A stretch of 64,000 nt of DNA, from the NCBI GenBank assembly GCA_946624065.1, contig CAMORT010000002.1, positions 40,022 to 104,021 of the forward strand, given 5' to 3'. Numbering within the stretch: position 1 is the stretch's first letter; each line of letters begins with the position of its first letter. Source of the DNA: F23-D06 sp002392325 (GTDB lineage Bacteria; Bacteroidota; Bacteroidia; Bacteroidales; WCHB1-69). Shown here in pieces: positions 17,486-26,848 of the stretch. A program made the translations under genes and the position numbers. The notes under the pieces are model-generated. The model had not been told where the DNA came from and searched no databases. It saw nothing but the letters and a program-made list of their open reading frames with translations.

Positions 17486-20400
17486 CTACTCTTCCTCTTC
17501 TAAGTTCGTATAGTATTTCTTCACAAATTTGTTCTTCCAACCGAGGTTGCCTAACTTATAAGAGAACGATGGCAAACCTTTGGCATTGTCAGGTGCCAGC
17601 GACTTGTTCTTCGGTTTGGTGTTCTTGATGGCTTCGTTGAAGTTTTTGTCCGAAGAATAACCCGAAACCACATTGTTGTCGAATTGGAAATAATAGTATT
17701 GGTCATCAAATTCAAAATAGAGGTAGAGTTTGTTGCGCGACCCCCGCTTTTCAATCACGATGCGGCCGGGAACCATCTTGTATATCGTTTTGGCACCGCA
17801 GATGATCAACGGAAGCGTGGTTTGCGATTTGAAGGTGGATTGGTCTTTGTCCCATTCAAAATCGATGTTGGAGAAGAGGAACTTCACCTGCAGCGCTTCG
17901 GGCAGACGGCGTTGCGTACCCAATGCCACATTGCGGGTATAGCGCTGGTATTCGGTTTTACCCAAGATGTTGTATAAGGCCATGTCGTACGCCTCATCGG
18001 AGGAAACATCCACAAAGTCCAGCGAGGTGGCGTTGTCCAATGCCTTGTTCATGCTCTTCATGGACTCTTCGTTGAAGAAGAAGTCAATGGAGGTGGTCAG
18101 ATGCATTTCCGCTGAATCGGCAGTTATATAATTGATGATGGTACCATTGGTGACGAAATTCACACGTCCCAACTTGGTTCCCATATCAATGGTACCGGTA
18201 CCCGTGGCCACACAATTGTCGGTGTTCAGTGTGATGATGTTGCCAGGCACAGTGGGATCCTGCAGTTTTTCCAAAGAGGCGGCCTTGTATTCGTGCGTTG
18301 CTTTGTCGTAAGTGATGTATCCGAAAACATTGATGTATTCGGCATCGTTGAACTCATCTTTAGCTTCGCCGAATGCGGTGTAGATGCGACCTGTCTTGTT
18401 GGAGGAGGTGATGGCCACCACCACTTTCCGGTCGTCCATGTCCTTGGTGCGGTCGTGCACTTGAAGCAAAATGTTGTTGGGGTCAACTTGTTGCAAGATC
18501 TTCATGGGCGCATGGCGGATAGAGTCGCATCCATGGCGGATCTCAACACCACCAAAATAGGACAGGAAGGGTTGTGTGCTGTGCAACTCGGCGCGCCCGC
18601 TGAACCCGAACTGGTCGCTGAACTGGAAGTTCATCTCGGCAGGAATCTTGGCATCACCGAATGTTTCCTTGTTGAAATAGATGGTGTCAAAATAAATTTT
18701 CTGTACCCGCTGATTCTCGTCCACATAATCATAATAACCATTGGCATAGAACTTTGTGGCGGTCTGGAGACGGGTGTAGCAGTCGTATAGCTCGTGGAAT
18801 TTGTTGTCCCTGCCAGCCAAAATGCGCGATTTGGGTAGCGGGTCCACATACGCTTTCTCGCGGATAATCACTTCACCATGCGCGGGAATGATGGCAGCGT
18901 CGCCAGCGTTGATGTAGCGCACACCATGGGCAAAAATCACATTTTTGGTGAAGTCAAACTCCGCACTGAGGGCGGGGAAGTGGTATCCCACAGCTGGATC
19001 TGCCGCATATAATTCATTGTCAAGACTTTGCATATCAACCAGCTCGCGCGACGGGGTGTTGTCGATATCCACATTCTTGTATGGGTCATCCCATTTGAAA
19101 CGCAATAAGGTGGAGTCGATGGGATCCCATTCAAACTCAGAAGACTTGGCTTTAATCTCATTCTTCACAAAATAAACAATGGAAGCGGTGCCGTTGGCTT
19201 TGAAATGACCTTTACGGGTTTCAAAATTGATGTGGGAATTGTAGTTGTCGGTGGAGAATGCGATGTCCTCACCTTTGCTGATATCATAAATCCGCAAATC
19301 AGCGGTGTCGGAGAGCAATTCGTGATGTTTGAAGTCGAACAATCTGGAGGAGATGTCCGCTCTGCCAAATTTCACAATGCCGGTTCCTTGCATTCCGGAA
19401 GGCGTGATTTTGGAGTTGCCAGTAAGCAAAGTTTCATTGAACACGCTCATCGGATTCTTGATGGTGTGCACAAACATTTGATCCTTATAGGGTTCCCAGT
19501 GCAGATAACCGTCTTCCATGCTGGCGGGTGGGAATTCCACACCGCCTTGTTGTTCGGCCACAATGTGGTTGTTGGCGGAACCGTTGGTGGAATCCAAATA
19601 GAATACGAGACTGTCGGACACCGTGTGGGAGGTGATGTAGTCGATTTCTCCATTACCACGCAATCCCCTGTTGCTCAAATCCACAACACCCTTGTATGAA
19701 CCTTTTGTCCCGTACATAGGCAATCCGTTGGTGTGATGGGTGAAACCGAAGGAGAAGTCCGGTTGCACTTTCAACGGCTCGGAAATGTCGGGGAAGATGC
19801 CGCCCGACACCAGCGATCCGGTAAACTTCATGGAGTCAATGACAAAGTTGTCCAAGTTGACGATTCTGAAGGAGTTGACCGCATAATAAAAACGGTCACG
19901 CGTATAGACACCACCGAGCACATAAGGTTTGTCATAAAACACCTTACCGCCCTTTCGTGCTTCAAAGATGGGGTATTCGGGAATGTCGGTCATGCCGGAT
20001 TTGTTGCCCGGAGCATCCACATAAAGCACGCCGGAGAGTTCTTCAATGCGGCCTTGCACTTGACGGAGCGGATAGTCACCGTACATGTCCATTTTGCCGT
20101 TCTTGTCCTCCACATACATAATCAAGGTGTCGATGACATTCATATCGACCAGGAAACGATCGTAGTTGAACTCGCAGTTGTGGGCGATAAAGTCAAACAG
20201 ACCGCCGATGACGCGTCCGGAGAAGGTCATGTCGCGGTTTTTCTTTACCGTAACCAATTCGTTCATCGGATACACATTCACAATCTGCGGGTCGCTGAGC
20301 ACAAAGAACTCACACCCCGTGATTTTCAAATCATTGGTCAGCAAATCCATGGAGGCGTAATGGTTCTTGGACTCCAGACGAATATAATCGTAGTCTTTCT

Positions 20401-21949
20401 TTTTAACCTGATTATTAAGATATTGTGAAATCTTAGGGCGGAAGTGAATGCGGTTGTTGTTCACATCATACTCAATGAATCCGCGGGCGGCGAAGTCGAG
20501 CATCATGGCCTTGATGTCCAAAGGCGGTTTGTTGAACCAGCGGATGACATCTTCAATGGTGACATCTTCATAGCCGGCGGAGTAGAAAAGCTGCCAAAGG
20601 GTATAGAGCGGATTCACTTGGTTTACGCCGGCAATTTCGTGCATGACGGACTCATCATAATAATTTTGAGACTCGAAAAATGCGGATTGCTCACTGGTGT
20701 TGCCTACAATGGGTCGGAACTCGATACGCTGCTCGTTGGTGTTCCATTGGATAGATTCTACCGTGATATCCAATTTATGGTATGAGTCGAAAAATGGGGA
20801 TCTGCCAACCCCTTGCTTCGGGCGGGAAATGAGAAGTTCTTTGGTTTCGTTGTTGTACTTGAAATTGGCGGCAGGATGGAAAATGGAGTCCTCTTCTATA
20901 TAAATGCTTACTTTGGCGTCTTCCGACAGCAGGTTGGTGGGACGAATCAGGAAGCTTTTGGAGGCGGCCTTGATAATGGGTTTCTTATCGCGAAGAATCG
21001 TGATGTTCGCCAAGGTGTCGCCGGATGAGGTTCCGTAAATGGAGGCGCCGCGCAACTCAAATCCGCCAACATAGTTCACATCCGTATATAAGTTATTGAT
21101 TGCTATTGTTTTATCGTTACTGATGAAACGGGGGTAAGTGGCCTTTTCTTCTGAAGTGGGCAGCACAGCTTTGTCAATAACGGTGCCCATAATAGGGCGG
21201 CTGAACAACTTTGGATAATGAAAGGTGATATTGGCGGCCTCCACTTTTGGAAAACGCATATCAATTTCGTAAGATTTCAATTCGGCTTTCACATTATCAG
21301 GCAAGCCAGCGCGATCCCAGTAAATGGTGCCCTGGGTGGCGTTGAATTTGATTCTGGCAGGATAGTAGCGCCCACTGACATCAACCACTGTCAAACTGTC
21401 TTTGGTAGAATGTCCTATCAAATCCACTCGTTTGAAATCGAAATAGGGTTCTTGGTCAAACCCCATTACCTCCGCTTGTCCGTCCACCACCCATTTGACA
21501 TTATCTTCCTGATTCAGAATGTTATTCCGGAAGAACCGCTCATAGAGCAGCATGTTTTTCTGGAACAAGGTGACGCTGTGCGTGGCGTGATACTCCACCA
21601 TTTTCACCCAGGTCTCCGTTTCAGCGGCATATTCGCTGGACGCAAAGGCCATGTATGCGTGCATGTAGGACTGGAACTGCGGAATGGGGCGGAACTTGTG
21701 GCGCAACAAAGCGTTGGCTTCCTGAATGAACGCCAGTTGGTTCTCATAGTCGATGGAGGTGGTCCAAAAAGCGGTGAATTCCGCCAGCATGTCGTTGGCC
21801 TCTTTCTGCCGGTCTTTGGACACGGTGGACAAATAAGATTTCATTTCCTCCACGGTGACGGTCGGGTCATTGGAGAAGGAGTTGAAACGCTGTGCGAAAA
21901 CGGTGAAAACCGTGCAGCATACAGCGATAGTCAGAAGGATTTTTTTCAT
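17486..21949 (-). CDS. Very large exported protein of unknown function
   Basis: It has 1487 residues and a clear signal peptide (LLTIAVCCTVFTVFAQ, cleaved near residue 19). The N-terminal 180 residues look helical; the rest is beta-rich with many short repeating segments such as KGVVDLSNRGLRGNGEIDY, GTGIVKFGRADISS and GTGTIDMGTKLGRVNF. This recalls the beta-taco or OstA/LptA-like folds of lipid-transfer proteins, but I cannot prove that by eye. I know similar uncharacterised proteins of this length exist in Bacteroidota. It starts four bases after the PepSY-like gene and ends one base before the DAHP synthase-chorismate mutase gene. Location is periplasm or outer-membrane inner face, by inference. 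Confidence 0.6.
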   Translation of the reverse strand: MKKILLTIAVCCTVFTVFAQRFNSFSNDPTVTVEEMKSYLSTVSKDRQKEANDMLAEFTAFWTTSIDYENQLAFIQEANALLRHKFRPIPQFQSYMHAYMAFASSEYAAETETWVKMVEYHATHSVTLFQKNMLLYERFFRNNILNQEDNVKWVVDGQAEVMGFDQEPYFDFKRVDLIGHSTKDSLTVVDVSGRYYPARIKFNATQGTIYWDRAGLPDNVKAELKSYEIDMRFPKVEAANITFHYPKLFSRPIMGTVIDKAVLPTSEEKATYPRFISNDKTIAINNLYTDVNYVGGFELRGASIYGTSSGDTLANITILRDKKPIIKAASKSFLIRPTNLLSEDAKVSIYIEEDSIFHPAANFKYNNETKELLISRPKQGVGRSPFFDSYHKLDITVESIQWNTNEQRIEFRPIVGNTSEQSAFFESQNYYDESVMHEIAGVNQVNPLYTLWQLFYSAGYEDVTIEDVIRWFNKPPLDIKAMMLDFAARGFIEYDVNNNRIHFRPKISQYLNNQVKKKDYDYIRLESKNHYASMDLLTNDLKITGCEFFVLSDPQIVNVYPMNELVTVKKNRDMTFSGRVIGGLFDFIAHNCEFNYDRFLVDMNVIDTLIMYVEDKNGKMDMYGDYPLRQVQGRIEELSGVLYVDAPGNKSGMTDIPEYPIFEARKGGKVFYDKPYVLGGVYTRDRFYYAVNSFRIVNLDNFVIDSMKFTGSLVSGGIFPDISEPLKVQPDFSFGFTHHTNGLPMYGTKGSYKGVVDLSNRGLRGNGEIDYITSHTVSDSLVFYLDSTNGSANNHIVAEQQGGVEFPPASMEDGYLHWEPYKDQMFVHTIKNPMSVFNETLLTGNSKITPSGMQGTGIVKFGRADISSRLFDFKHHELLSDTADLRIYDISKGEDIAFSTDNYNSHINFETRKGHFKANGTASIVYFVKNEIKAKSSEFEWDPIDSTLLRFKWDDPYKNVDIDNTPSRELVDMQSLDNELYAADPAVGYHFPALSAEFDFTKNVIFAHGVRYINAGDAAIIPAHGEVIIREKAYVDPLPKSRILAGRDNKFHELYDCYTRLQTATKFYANGYYDYVDENQRVQKIYFDTIYFNKETFGDAKIPAEMNFQFSDQFGFSGRAELHSTQPFLSYFGGVEIRHGCDSIRHAPMKILQQVDPNNILLQVHDRTKDMDDRKVVVAITSSNKTGRIYTAFGEAKDEFNDAEYINVFGYITYDKATHEYKAASLEKLQDPTVPGNIITLNTDNCVATGTGTIDMGTKLGRVNFVTNGTIINYITADSAEMHLTTSIDFFFNEESMKSMNKALDNATSLDFVDVSSDEAYDMALYNILGKTEYQRYTRNVALGTQRRLPEALQVKFLFSNIDFEWDKDQSTFKSQTTLPLIICGAKTIYKMVPGRIVIEKRGSRNKLYLYFEFDDQYYYFQFDNNVVSGYSSDKNFNEAIKNTKPKNKSLAPDNAKGLPSFSYKLGNLGWKNKFVKKYYTNLEEEE

Positions 21950-21953
21950 AATA

Positions 21954-23489
21954 CTATCCGTTGAACGGTTTGCCGTTCATATTGAACCACAAATCGATAA
22001 CCTCTTTGGATTTCTTTTCTTGGATGGTGACTTTGTATAAATTCAATTTTTCGGCAATGCGCTTAACACTGTAATAATCAAGCACTTTGCAACCTTTGTG
22101 TTCTTTTTTGAGGAAGCTTTGGATAGTAGCGGAAAGGTTCTCGGGTTTGCCTTGCAGGCGGGTTTCCACAATGTTTCCAATAGGACTGATGATGCAGATT
22201 TCCTTGCCGCGAGCGCTGTAGTAGTGCGCTTCGTAATTCATGTCGTCGTTGGTCACCCATTCCGCATTCGTAACCCGCGGATATTTCAATTTGAAAACAG
22301 CTTGGATGTTTTCGGGAATGTCGGCGGCGCTGTTTTTCTTCTCGTCCAGCGACATGTTCATTTTAGCGTAGTATTTGTCCAGTTGGTCTTTCTCGTTACC
22401 TTTGATGTCGGAGGATACCATTTCGGGATTCGCATCAATTGTACGCAGCAGTTTGCCGGTTTTGTCGAAGATAACCGTAGTGGGAATTTTGGCCTTGTAG
22501 TTGGCTTTCTCATAAAATTCCACCAGTGTTTTGTCGTTCTTGTCGGCTCTCGTCTCCTTGATAGCGGTTTTGAATTTGAATCCTTTATAGAAATCGTTGA
22601 GGTGCTTCAGCATCGGACCGGTTACTGCCTCTTCGGGGAGGGCGGTTATCGTTTTATCCCAAACACCCTCTTTGGAGAAATAGGCGGCTGTGGTTCTATC
22701 GGCATTGACGCATTTGGCAACATATTGGTTGTCAATCTCATACCAATTCAAATCTTGAGGATGCAATACTTTTTTCACCAGAGCTTTCTTGACTGTTTCG
22801 GGAACTTCGGATTCATTTATAGCCACATTGCCCTGTTCATCCGTAACCACAGGCTCGGGTTTGACTTTCTCTGGCTTTTCCGGTTTCTCCTTTTCCGGTT
22901 TTGCAGGTTTCGGTTCTGCCTTCACTGGAGCGGGTTTCTCGGTTTTCTTGGGTTCCGCATTCTGCTTCGGCGGATTGTTTTCCGCTATTTTTTCCTCCTT
23001 GGGTTCCACAGGATTTTTGAAGTTGTCGGGATCCGTGCGGGAGAGGAGTTCGCCTTTGTCACTGAAGGAAAGTTGCGAGGGTTTGAAACCGATGCCCTCT
23101 TGCTTCACCTCCACCATGTAGTGCAACGGAGCGTTTTCCTGCTCTTCCAAGAAGGAATTGCTAATGACGAAGTCGGGATAATTGGCTTTCACATATTCAG
23201 TGATGACAGACGGAAGCTCGTCTTTTTTGATGTCGTAGGTGGTTCGAATCCACTCGCCACCGGGCGAAATGTACGCTTTCCCAACGGAACCCTCATCCTT
23301 GAATGTGGCAATATAAACGCCAGATTCAAGCTGCCATGCGGAAACTTTCACATACGGATATTGGAAATCCATAGCTTGTGAAACCTCGGAAGGCACGTCT
23401 GCCGGCTTTATTTTTTGCGCAAACGATACGGGCAATGCAAGGAGTTGCATCGCAAATAAAATGACCGCTAATTTTACAAAATTCTTCAT
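21954..23489 (-). CDS. Exported PepSY-like (DUF2874-type) repeat protein
   Basis: It has 511 residues with a signal peptide (LAVILFAMQLLALPVSFAQ). The first domain, residues about 26-130, matches the PepSY-like pattern: ADVPSEVSQAMDFQYP, then a W-x-x-E-x-G-x-Y-x-A-x-F strand. Later blocks repeat the theme at about 225-345 and 385-511 (ADIPENIQAVFKLKYPRV). A lysine/proline/glutamate-rich linker spans about 163-215 (EPKPAKPEKEKPEKPEK) and is probably disordered, spanning the periplasm. It is first in the run with the 1487-residue protein. Its promoter overlaps that of the divergent MORN-like gene. Function unknown. Confidence 0.7.
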   Translation of the reverse strand: MKNFVKLAVILFAMQLLALPVSFAQKIKPADVPSEVSQAMDFQYPYVKVSAWQLESGVYIATFKDEGSVGKAYISPGGEWIRTTYDIKKDELPSVITEYVKANYPDFVISNSFLEEQENAPLHYMVEVKQEGIGFKPSQLSFSDKGELLSRTDPDNFKNPVEPKEEKIAENNPPKQNAEPKKTEKPAPVKAEPKPAKPEKEKPEKPEKVKPEPVVTDEQGNVAINESEVPETVKKALVKKVLHPQDLNWYEIDNQYVAKCVNADRTTAAYFSKEGVWDKTITALPEEAVTGPMLKHLNDFYKGFKFKTAIKETRADKNDKTLVEFYEKANYKAKIPTTVIFDKTGKLLRTIDANPEMVSSDIKGNEKDQLDKYYAKMNMSLDEKKNSAADIPENIQAVFKLKYPRVTNAEWVTNDDMNYEAHYYSARGKEICIISPIGNIVETRLQGKPENLSATIQSFLKKEHKGCKVLDYYSVKRIAEKLNLYKVTIQEKKSKEVIDLWFNMNGKPFNG

Positions 23490-23515
23490 AAAAACCTTTT
23501 ATTAAAAACGAGGGA

Positions 23516-23523
23516 CAAAGATA
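23516..23523 (-). promoter_or_regulatory. -7 box of the PepSY-like operon promoter
   Basis: TATCTTTG followed by TCCC on the minus strand, 26 bases before the ATG at 23489. It is only 11 bases from the divergent plus-strand -7 box. Confidence 0.55.
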
Positions 23524-23534
23524 GTATTTTTTTG

Positions 23535-23542
23535 TACTTTTG
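23535..23542 (+). promoter_or_regulatory. -7 box of the MORN-like gene promoter
   Basis: TACTTTTG followed by CC on the plus strand, 21 bases before the ATG at 23564. Because it covers a potential TTG start at 23540, the ATG is the better start. Confidence 0.6.
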
Positions 23543-23563
23543 CCCCTCCTAAAAATTGATTTT

Positions 23564-24883
23564 ATGAAGAAGATAACATTTTTCGTTTTTTGCCTTCTGA
23601 CAACACTCCTTCTCGGGGCCCAGGATACGGTGAAAACCTATTGGAGCAACAACAAACTGATGTCTGCTGGCGTGGAATCCAAAGGTTTGGAACAGGGACA
23701 TTGGATCTATTATCACAACAATGGAGTGAAATGGACGGAAGGTGATTATAAGGATGGAAAGAAGGTTGGCGTTTGGAAAGTGTGGTATGAGGATAGGAAA
23801 CTGGCCCAGGAGTACAATGCCCAAAACGGACCGTTCAAAAGTTGGTTCCGTTCAGGCCAAGTGGAAACGGAAGGGCAGTTCGCCGATGGAAAGCGTTCCG
23901 GAAAATGGACATTCTATCACCCGAACGGCCGCCTCTTCAAAGAAGTGAATTATGTGGAAGACAGTGTGGACGGCCATGTGGTGGAATATTATGACGACGG
24001 CAGCAAATATTTTGAAGGCGACTATACGAAAGGCGCACTCAACGGATACGCCTGCTGGTGGAGCCGTGACGGAAAGAAACAGATGGAAGGTTCTTCTGTG
24101 AATGACCTCCAGCAAGGGGAATGGAAATACTATAATGACAAAGGCACCATAGGCAGCAAAGGCAGTTTTGACAAGGGCTTGCAGGTGGGCGAGTGGACCT
24201 ATTATTACGATGATGGTTCAGTATGGAGAAAAGGGAATTATGTGGCCGGCAAGCGCGAGGGCTTGTGGAAAGCATGGTATGAGGACGGTAAACTGCAGCG
24301 CGAGGGACCTTTCAGCCAAGATATGGAAAACGGATTTTGGAAAGCATATTTTCCGAACGGCAAAGTGCAGGACCAAGGCTATTTCAAAGACGCGCAAATG
24401 GATGGGGAATGGACTGGCTGGTATGAAAACGGCGCGCAGAAATACTGCATGCATTACAAAAGCGGCAAACTGAATGGTCTGTACCAATATTATTGGGAGG
24501 AAACAGGCAAACTTGCCCGCCAAGGGAATTATAAGGACAATCAGAAAAACGGGTATTGGAAAGAGTATGCCCAAAACGGAAAGATTTTGAAAGAAGGGAA
24601 ATATGTGAATGACATGAAACAAGGAAAATGGTCTTTCTACAATGTGTTGGAAAAGAAAGTTCGCGAGCAGAACTTCGTGAACGATGTTCAGGATGGCCCG
24701 TTCACGGAATACTATGATAATGGTGTGAAACATTTTCAGGGGAGTTTTAAAGGCCGTCTGCGCGACGGGAAATGGTCGTGTTGGGGCCCCAACGGGAATT
24801 TGTACTACAGCGTTATCTTCTCCAAAGGAAAGAAAGTGAAGGAACTGTATGTTGCGGAACCGAAATCGGAACGTCCTTTCTAA
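23564..24883 (+). CDS. Exported MORN-like (YwqK-type) repeat protein
   Basis: It has 439 residues from the ATG at 23564 and a signal peptide (ITFFVFCLLTTLLLGAQ). The remainder is about 16 repeats of roughly 23 residues with the pattern G-x-W-x-x-Y-Y-x-N-G-x-x-x-x-E-G-x-Y-x-x-G-K, as in GEWTYYYDDGSVWRKGNY. Such repeats build an elongated beta sheet that binds other molecules. They are abundant in Bacteroidota and occur in proteins named after the B. subtilis YwqK antitoxin, but a toxin partner is not visible here. The metallo-hydrolase gene follows within 70 bases on the same strand. Confidence 0.8.
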   Translation: MKKITFFVFCLLTTLLLGAQDTVKTYWSNNKLMSAGVESKGLEQGHWIYYHNNGVKWTEGDYKDGKKVGVWKVWYEDRKLAQEYNAQNGPFKSWFRSGQVETEGQFADGKRSGKWTFYHPNGRLFKEVNYVEDSVDGHVVEYYDDGSKYFEGDYTKGALNGYACWWSRDGKKQMEGSSVNDLQQGEWKYYNDKGTIGSKGSFDKGLQVGEWTYYYDDGSVWRKGNYVAGKREGLWKAWYEDGKLQREGPFSQDMENGFWKAYFPNGKVQDQGYFKDAQMDGEWTGWYENGAQKYCMHYKSGKLNGLYQYYWEETGKLARQGNYKDNQKNGYWKEYAQNGKILKEGKYVNDMKQGKWSFYNVLEKKVREQNFVNDVQDGPFTEYYDNGVKHFQGSFKGRLRDGKWSCWGPNGNLYYSVIFSKGKKVKELYVAEPKSERPF

Positions 24884-24947
24884 CATGGGTAAAAAACGCA
24901 TTTCACTAACAGATTTTATACGGAATTTGACACAAAAGACGGGAAAC

Positions 24948-25580
24948 ATGACGATTCGCATTTTTCATTTCAACCCCATACAAGTGAATACTCTGGTGTT
25001 GCATGATGACACCGGCGAGGCGCTCATTGTTGATCCCGGCAATTGTCAGAGTTATGAGGATGCGCAACTCAAAGAATATGTGCTGACGCATCAGTTGAAG
25101 GTGGTTGGCATTGTGAACACGCATCCGCATATTGATCATATAGCAGGCAACAACTGGTGTTCCCGTGAGTTCAACGCACCCGTGTGGTGTCATGAGGCCG
25201 GCATGCCCATTTATAACAAATCATACGCTTACGCCATGGCGTTCGGACTCTCTGTGGACGACATGCCCGCACCTGCCAAGTTTCTCCATGAGGGCGACGA
25301 GGTGTGCTTCGGAGCACAACGCCTGCAAGTGCTCTACACCCCAGGCCACTGCGACGGCAGTATCTCCCTGTATAGCGCCGCCGACAATTTCGTGATTTGC
25401 GGTGACCTTATTTTCGAGGGCAGCGTGGGGCGCAGCGACCTTCCCACTGGCAGCCACGCATTGCTGGTGCAGATGATACAGGAAAAAATATTCACCCTGC
25501 CCGAGGATACCGTCATCTATCCCGGGCATGGACCGAACACCACCGTTGGTTACGAAAAAACACATAATCCATTTTTATAA
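24948..25580 (+). CDS. Metallo-beta-lactamase-fold hydrolase, glyoxalase II-like
   Basis: Cytosolic zinc hydrolase of 210 residues. The metal ligands are visible: HPHIDH near residue 66, TPGHCDGS near residue 132, CGDLIFEGSVGRSD near residue 150 and YPGHGP near residue 194. I chose the ATG at 24948 (MTIRIFHFNPIQVNTLV) because family members begin there. An earlier ATG at 24885 would add 21 residues. folE starts six bases after the stop, so the pair is cotranscribed. The substrate is not determined by sequence. Confidence 0.85.
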   Translation: MTIRIFHFNPIQVNTLVLHDDTGEALIVDPGNCQSYEDAQLKEYVLTHQLKVVGIVNTHPHIDHIAGNNWCSREFNAPVWCHEAGMPIYNKSYAYAMAFGLSVDDMPAPAKFLHEGDEVCFGAQRLQVLYTPGHCDGSISLYSAADNFVICGDLIFEGSVGRSDLPTGSHALLVQMIQEKIFTLPEDTVIYPGHGPNTTVGYEKTHNPFL

Positions 25581-25586
25581 TATCGA

Positions 25587-26198
25587 ATGAAAATCACAGA
25601 CTCTATCAACAACATTCCTAAACTTTCCGAATCGGAATTGCTTTCTCTGGCTGACAGTTACCAAAATATATTGCAGAATGTGGGAGAGGATCCCAAGCGC
25701 GAGGGACTTATCAAAACCCCTATGCGTGCGGCTAAATCACTGGACTTTCTGACGCACGGATACCGCCAGGATCCTAAAAAGATTTTGGAATCCGCTCTTT
25801 TTCACGAGGATTACAAACAAATCGTCGTAGTGAAGGATATTGAGATTTACTCCCTTTGCGAACATCACTTGCTGCCGTTTTTCGGGAAAGCCCATATCGG
25901 TTATATTCCCAATGGCACTATCGTGGGTTTGAGCAAAATACCCCGTGTGGTAGAGTGCTATGCCCGCCGCCTCCAACTGCAAGAGCGACTGACCACTCAG
26001 ATCAAGGATTGCCTTCAGGAAGTGCTCAATCCGCTTGGCGTGGCTGTGGTGATTGAGGCGCAGCACCTTTGCATGTCCATGCGAGGTATCCAGAAACAGA
26101 ACTCCGTGACCACCACATCCGAATTCACCGGTGCCTTCCTCAAAAACGAGAACACCCGTCAGGAATTCATGCACCTGATTGGGGCCAACCTCCACTAA
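25587..26198 (+). CDS. folE: GTP cyclohydrolase I
   Basis: Converts GTP to dihydroneopterin triphosphate at the start of folate synthesis. It has 203 residues. The zinc and active-site residues are visible in SLCEHHLLPFFGKAHIGYIP near residue 93 and in EAQHLCMSMRGIQKQNS near residue 158. It starts six bases after the metallo-hydrolase gene. The stop codon overlaps the stop of a small gene on the other strand, so the two converge with no space between. Confidence 0.96.
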   Translation: MKITDSINNIPKLSESELLSLADSYQNILQNVGEDPKREGLIKTPMRAAKSLDFLTHGYRQDPKKILESALFHEDYKQIVVVKDIEIYSLCEHHLLPFFGKAHIGYIPNGTIVGLSKIPRVVECYARRLQLQERLTTQIKDCLQEVLNPLGVAVVIEAQHLCMSMRGIQKQNSVTTTSEFTGAFLKNENTRQEFMHLIGANLH

Positions 26199-26422
26199 AG
26201 ATACCTTCGCCTAAGTCGCTTGTTGCGGGGCTTGCGCTTCGCTATTTTGCGGAAATGCTCCGCCTGATACAGTATGGAGTCCTCACTGGCCTCCCCGACA
26301 ATTTCTATTTTCTCGTCCTCAAGCGGTTCCTGGAGCAAACAGATGACCGTCTTTCCCACCCATGTGCGCGGTACGCATAATGTGACCGTGTCTGTTTTCG
26401 GATTCAAAATAAGTTTTTTCAT
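26195..26422 (-). CDS. Small basic protein, possibly DUF2080-like
   Basis: It has 75 residues from the ATG at 26422 (MKKLILNPKTDTVTLCVP). The N-terminal half has the pattern VTLCVPRTWVGKTVICLL, which resembles the swapped-hairpin DUF2080/AbrB-like family (VPkeWvGk). The middle is acidic (LEDEKIEIVGEASED) and the tail strongly basic (KIAKRKPRNKRLRRRYL), suggesting nucleic-acid binding. Its stop overlaps that of folE. I found no -7 box I would trust. Function unknown; it could also be an orphan antitoxin-like protein. Confidence 0.5.
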   Translation of the reverse strand: MKKLILNPKTDTVTLCVPRTWVGKTVICLLQEPLEDEKIEIVGEASEDSILYQAEHFRKIAKRKPRNKRLRRRYL

Positions 26423-26708
26423 GATTTTTGCATTTTTGTTTGAGTTGAGTTTTTGACAGCTCATTTTTACGAAAACTGCCTTGTTTTACTGCTTTTTGAC
26501 CGATTCCTTAGGTTTTTTGTATCGTTCTATGTCATTTTTCTCATATTGTTTTTAACACTTTGGTAATCAATGTGTTGTTTGTAAATATACATTTTTTATT
26601 CAGAGTGTTCCAATAAAATGACATTTTATTAAAATGCTAAAAATCAACGATTTAATTAAAATGAAGCAAAAAAAGAAAAGGAGAGGTGTTTTGATATGAA
26701 AAAAAGTG

Positions 26709-26716
26709 TACTTTTG
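26709..26716 (+). promoter_or_regulatory. -7 box of tRNA-Lys promoter
   Basis: TACTTTTG followed by CAACC, 24 bases before the tRNA. The upstream part of this gap (26465-26700) is A/T-rich and I see nothing else in it. Confidence 0.6.
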
Positions 26717-26739
26717 CAACCTCAAACAATGAGAAGGAT

Positions 26740-26815
26740 GTCCCAGTAGCTCAGCAGGTAGAGCACATCCCTTTTAAGGATGGGGTCCTGGGTTCGAATC
26801 CCAGCTGAGACACCA
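26740..26815 (+). tRNA. tRNA-Lys (anticodon TTT), CCA encoded
   Basis: D-stem GCTC/GAGC, anticodon arm CATCC-CTTTTAA-GGATG giving TTT, T-arm CTGGG-TTCGAAT-CCCAG, discriminator A and encoded CCA. The acceptor arms GTCCCAG and CTGAGAC pair except at position 4:69, which is C-A. Confidence 0.93.
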
Positions 26816-26817
26816 GA

Positions 26818-26847
26818 AGACCGAGTGCAAACTCGGTCTTTTTTTTT
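26818..26847 (+). terminator. Terminator after tRNA-Lys
   Basis: AGACCGAGT (26818-26826) pairs with ACTCGGTCT (26831-26839) around GCAA, followed by eight or nine T. The -7 box of the next gene begins two bases after the T-run. Confidence 0.92.
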
Positions 26848-26848
26848 G

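Noticed and set aside
23540..23563. Extended N-terminus of the MORN-like protein from TTG
   Set aside because: The TTG lies in the -7 promoter box and the signal peptide starts at the ATG at 23564.
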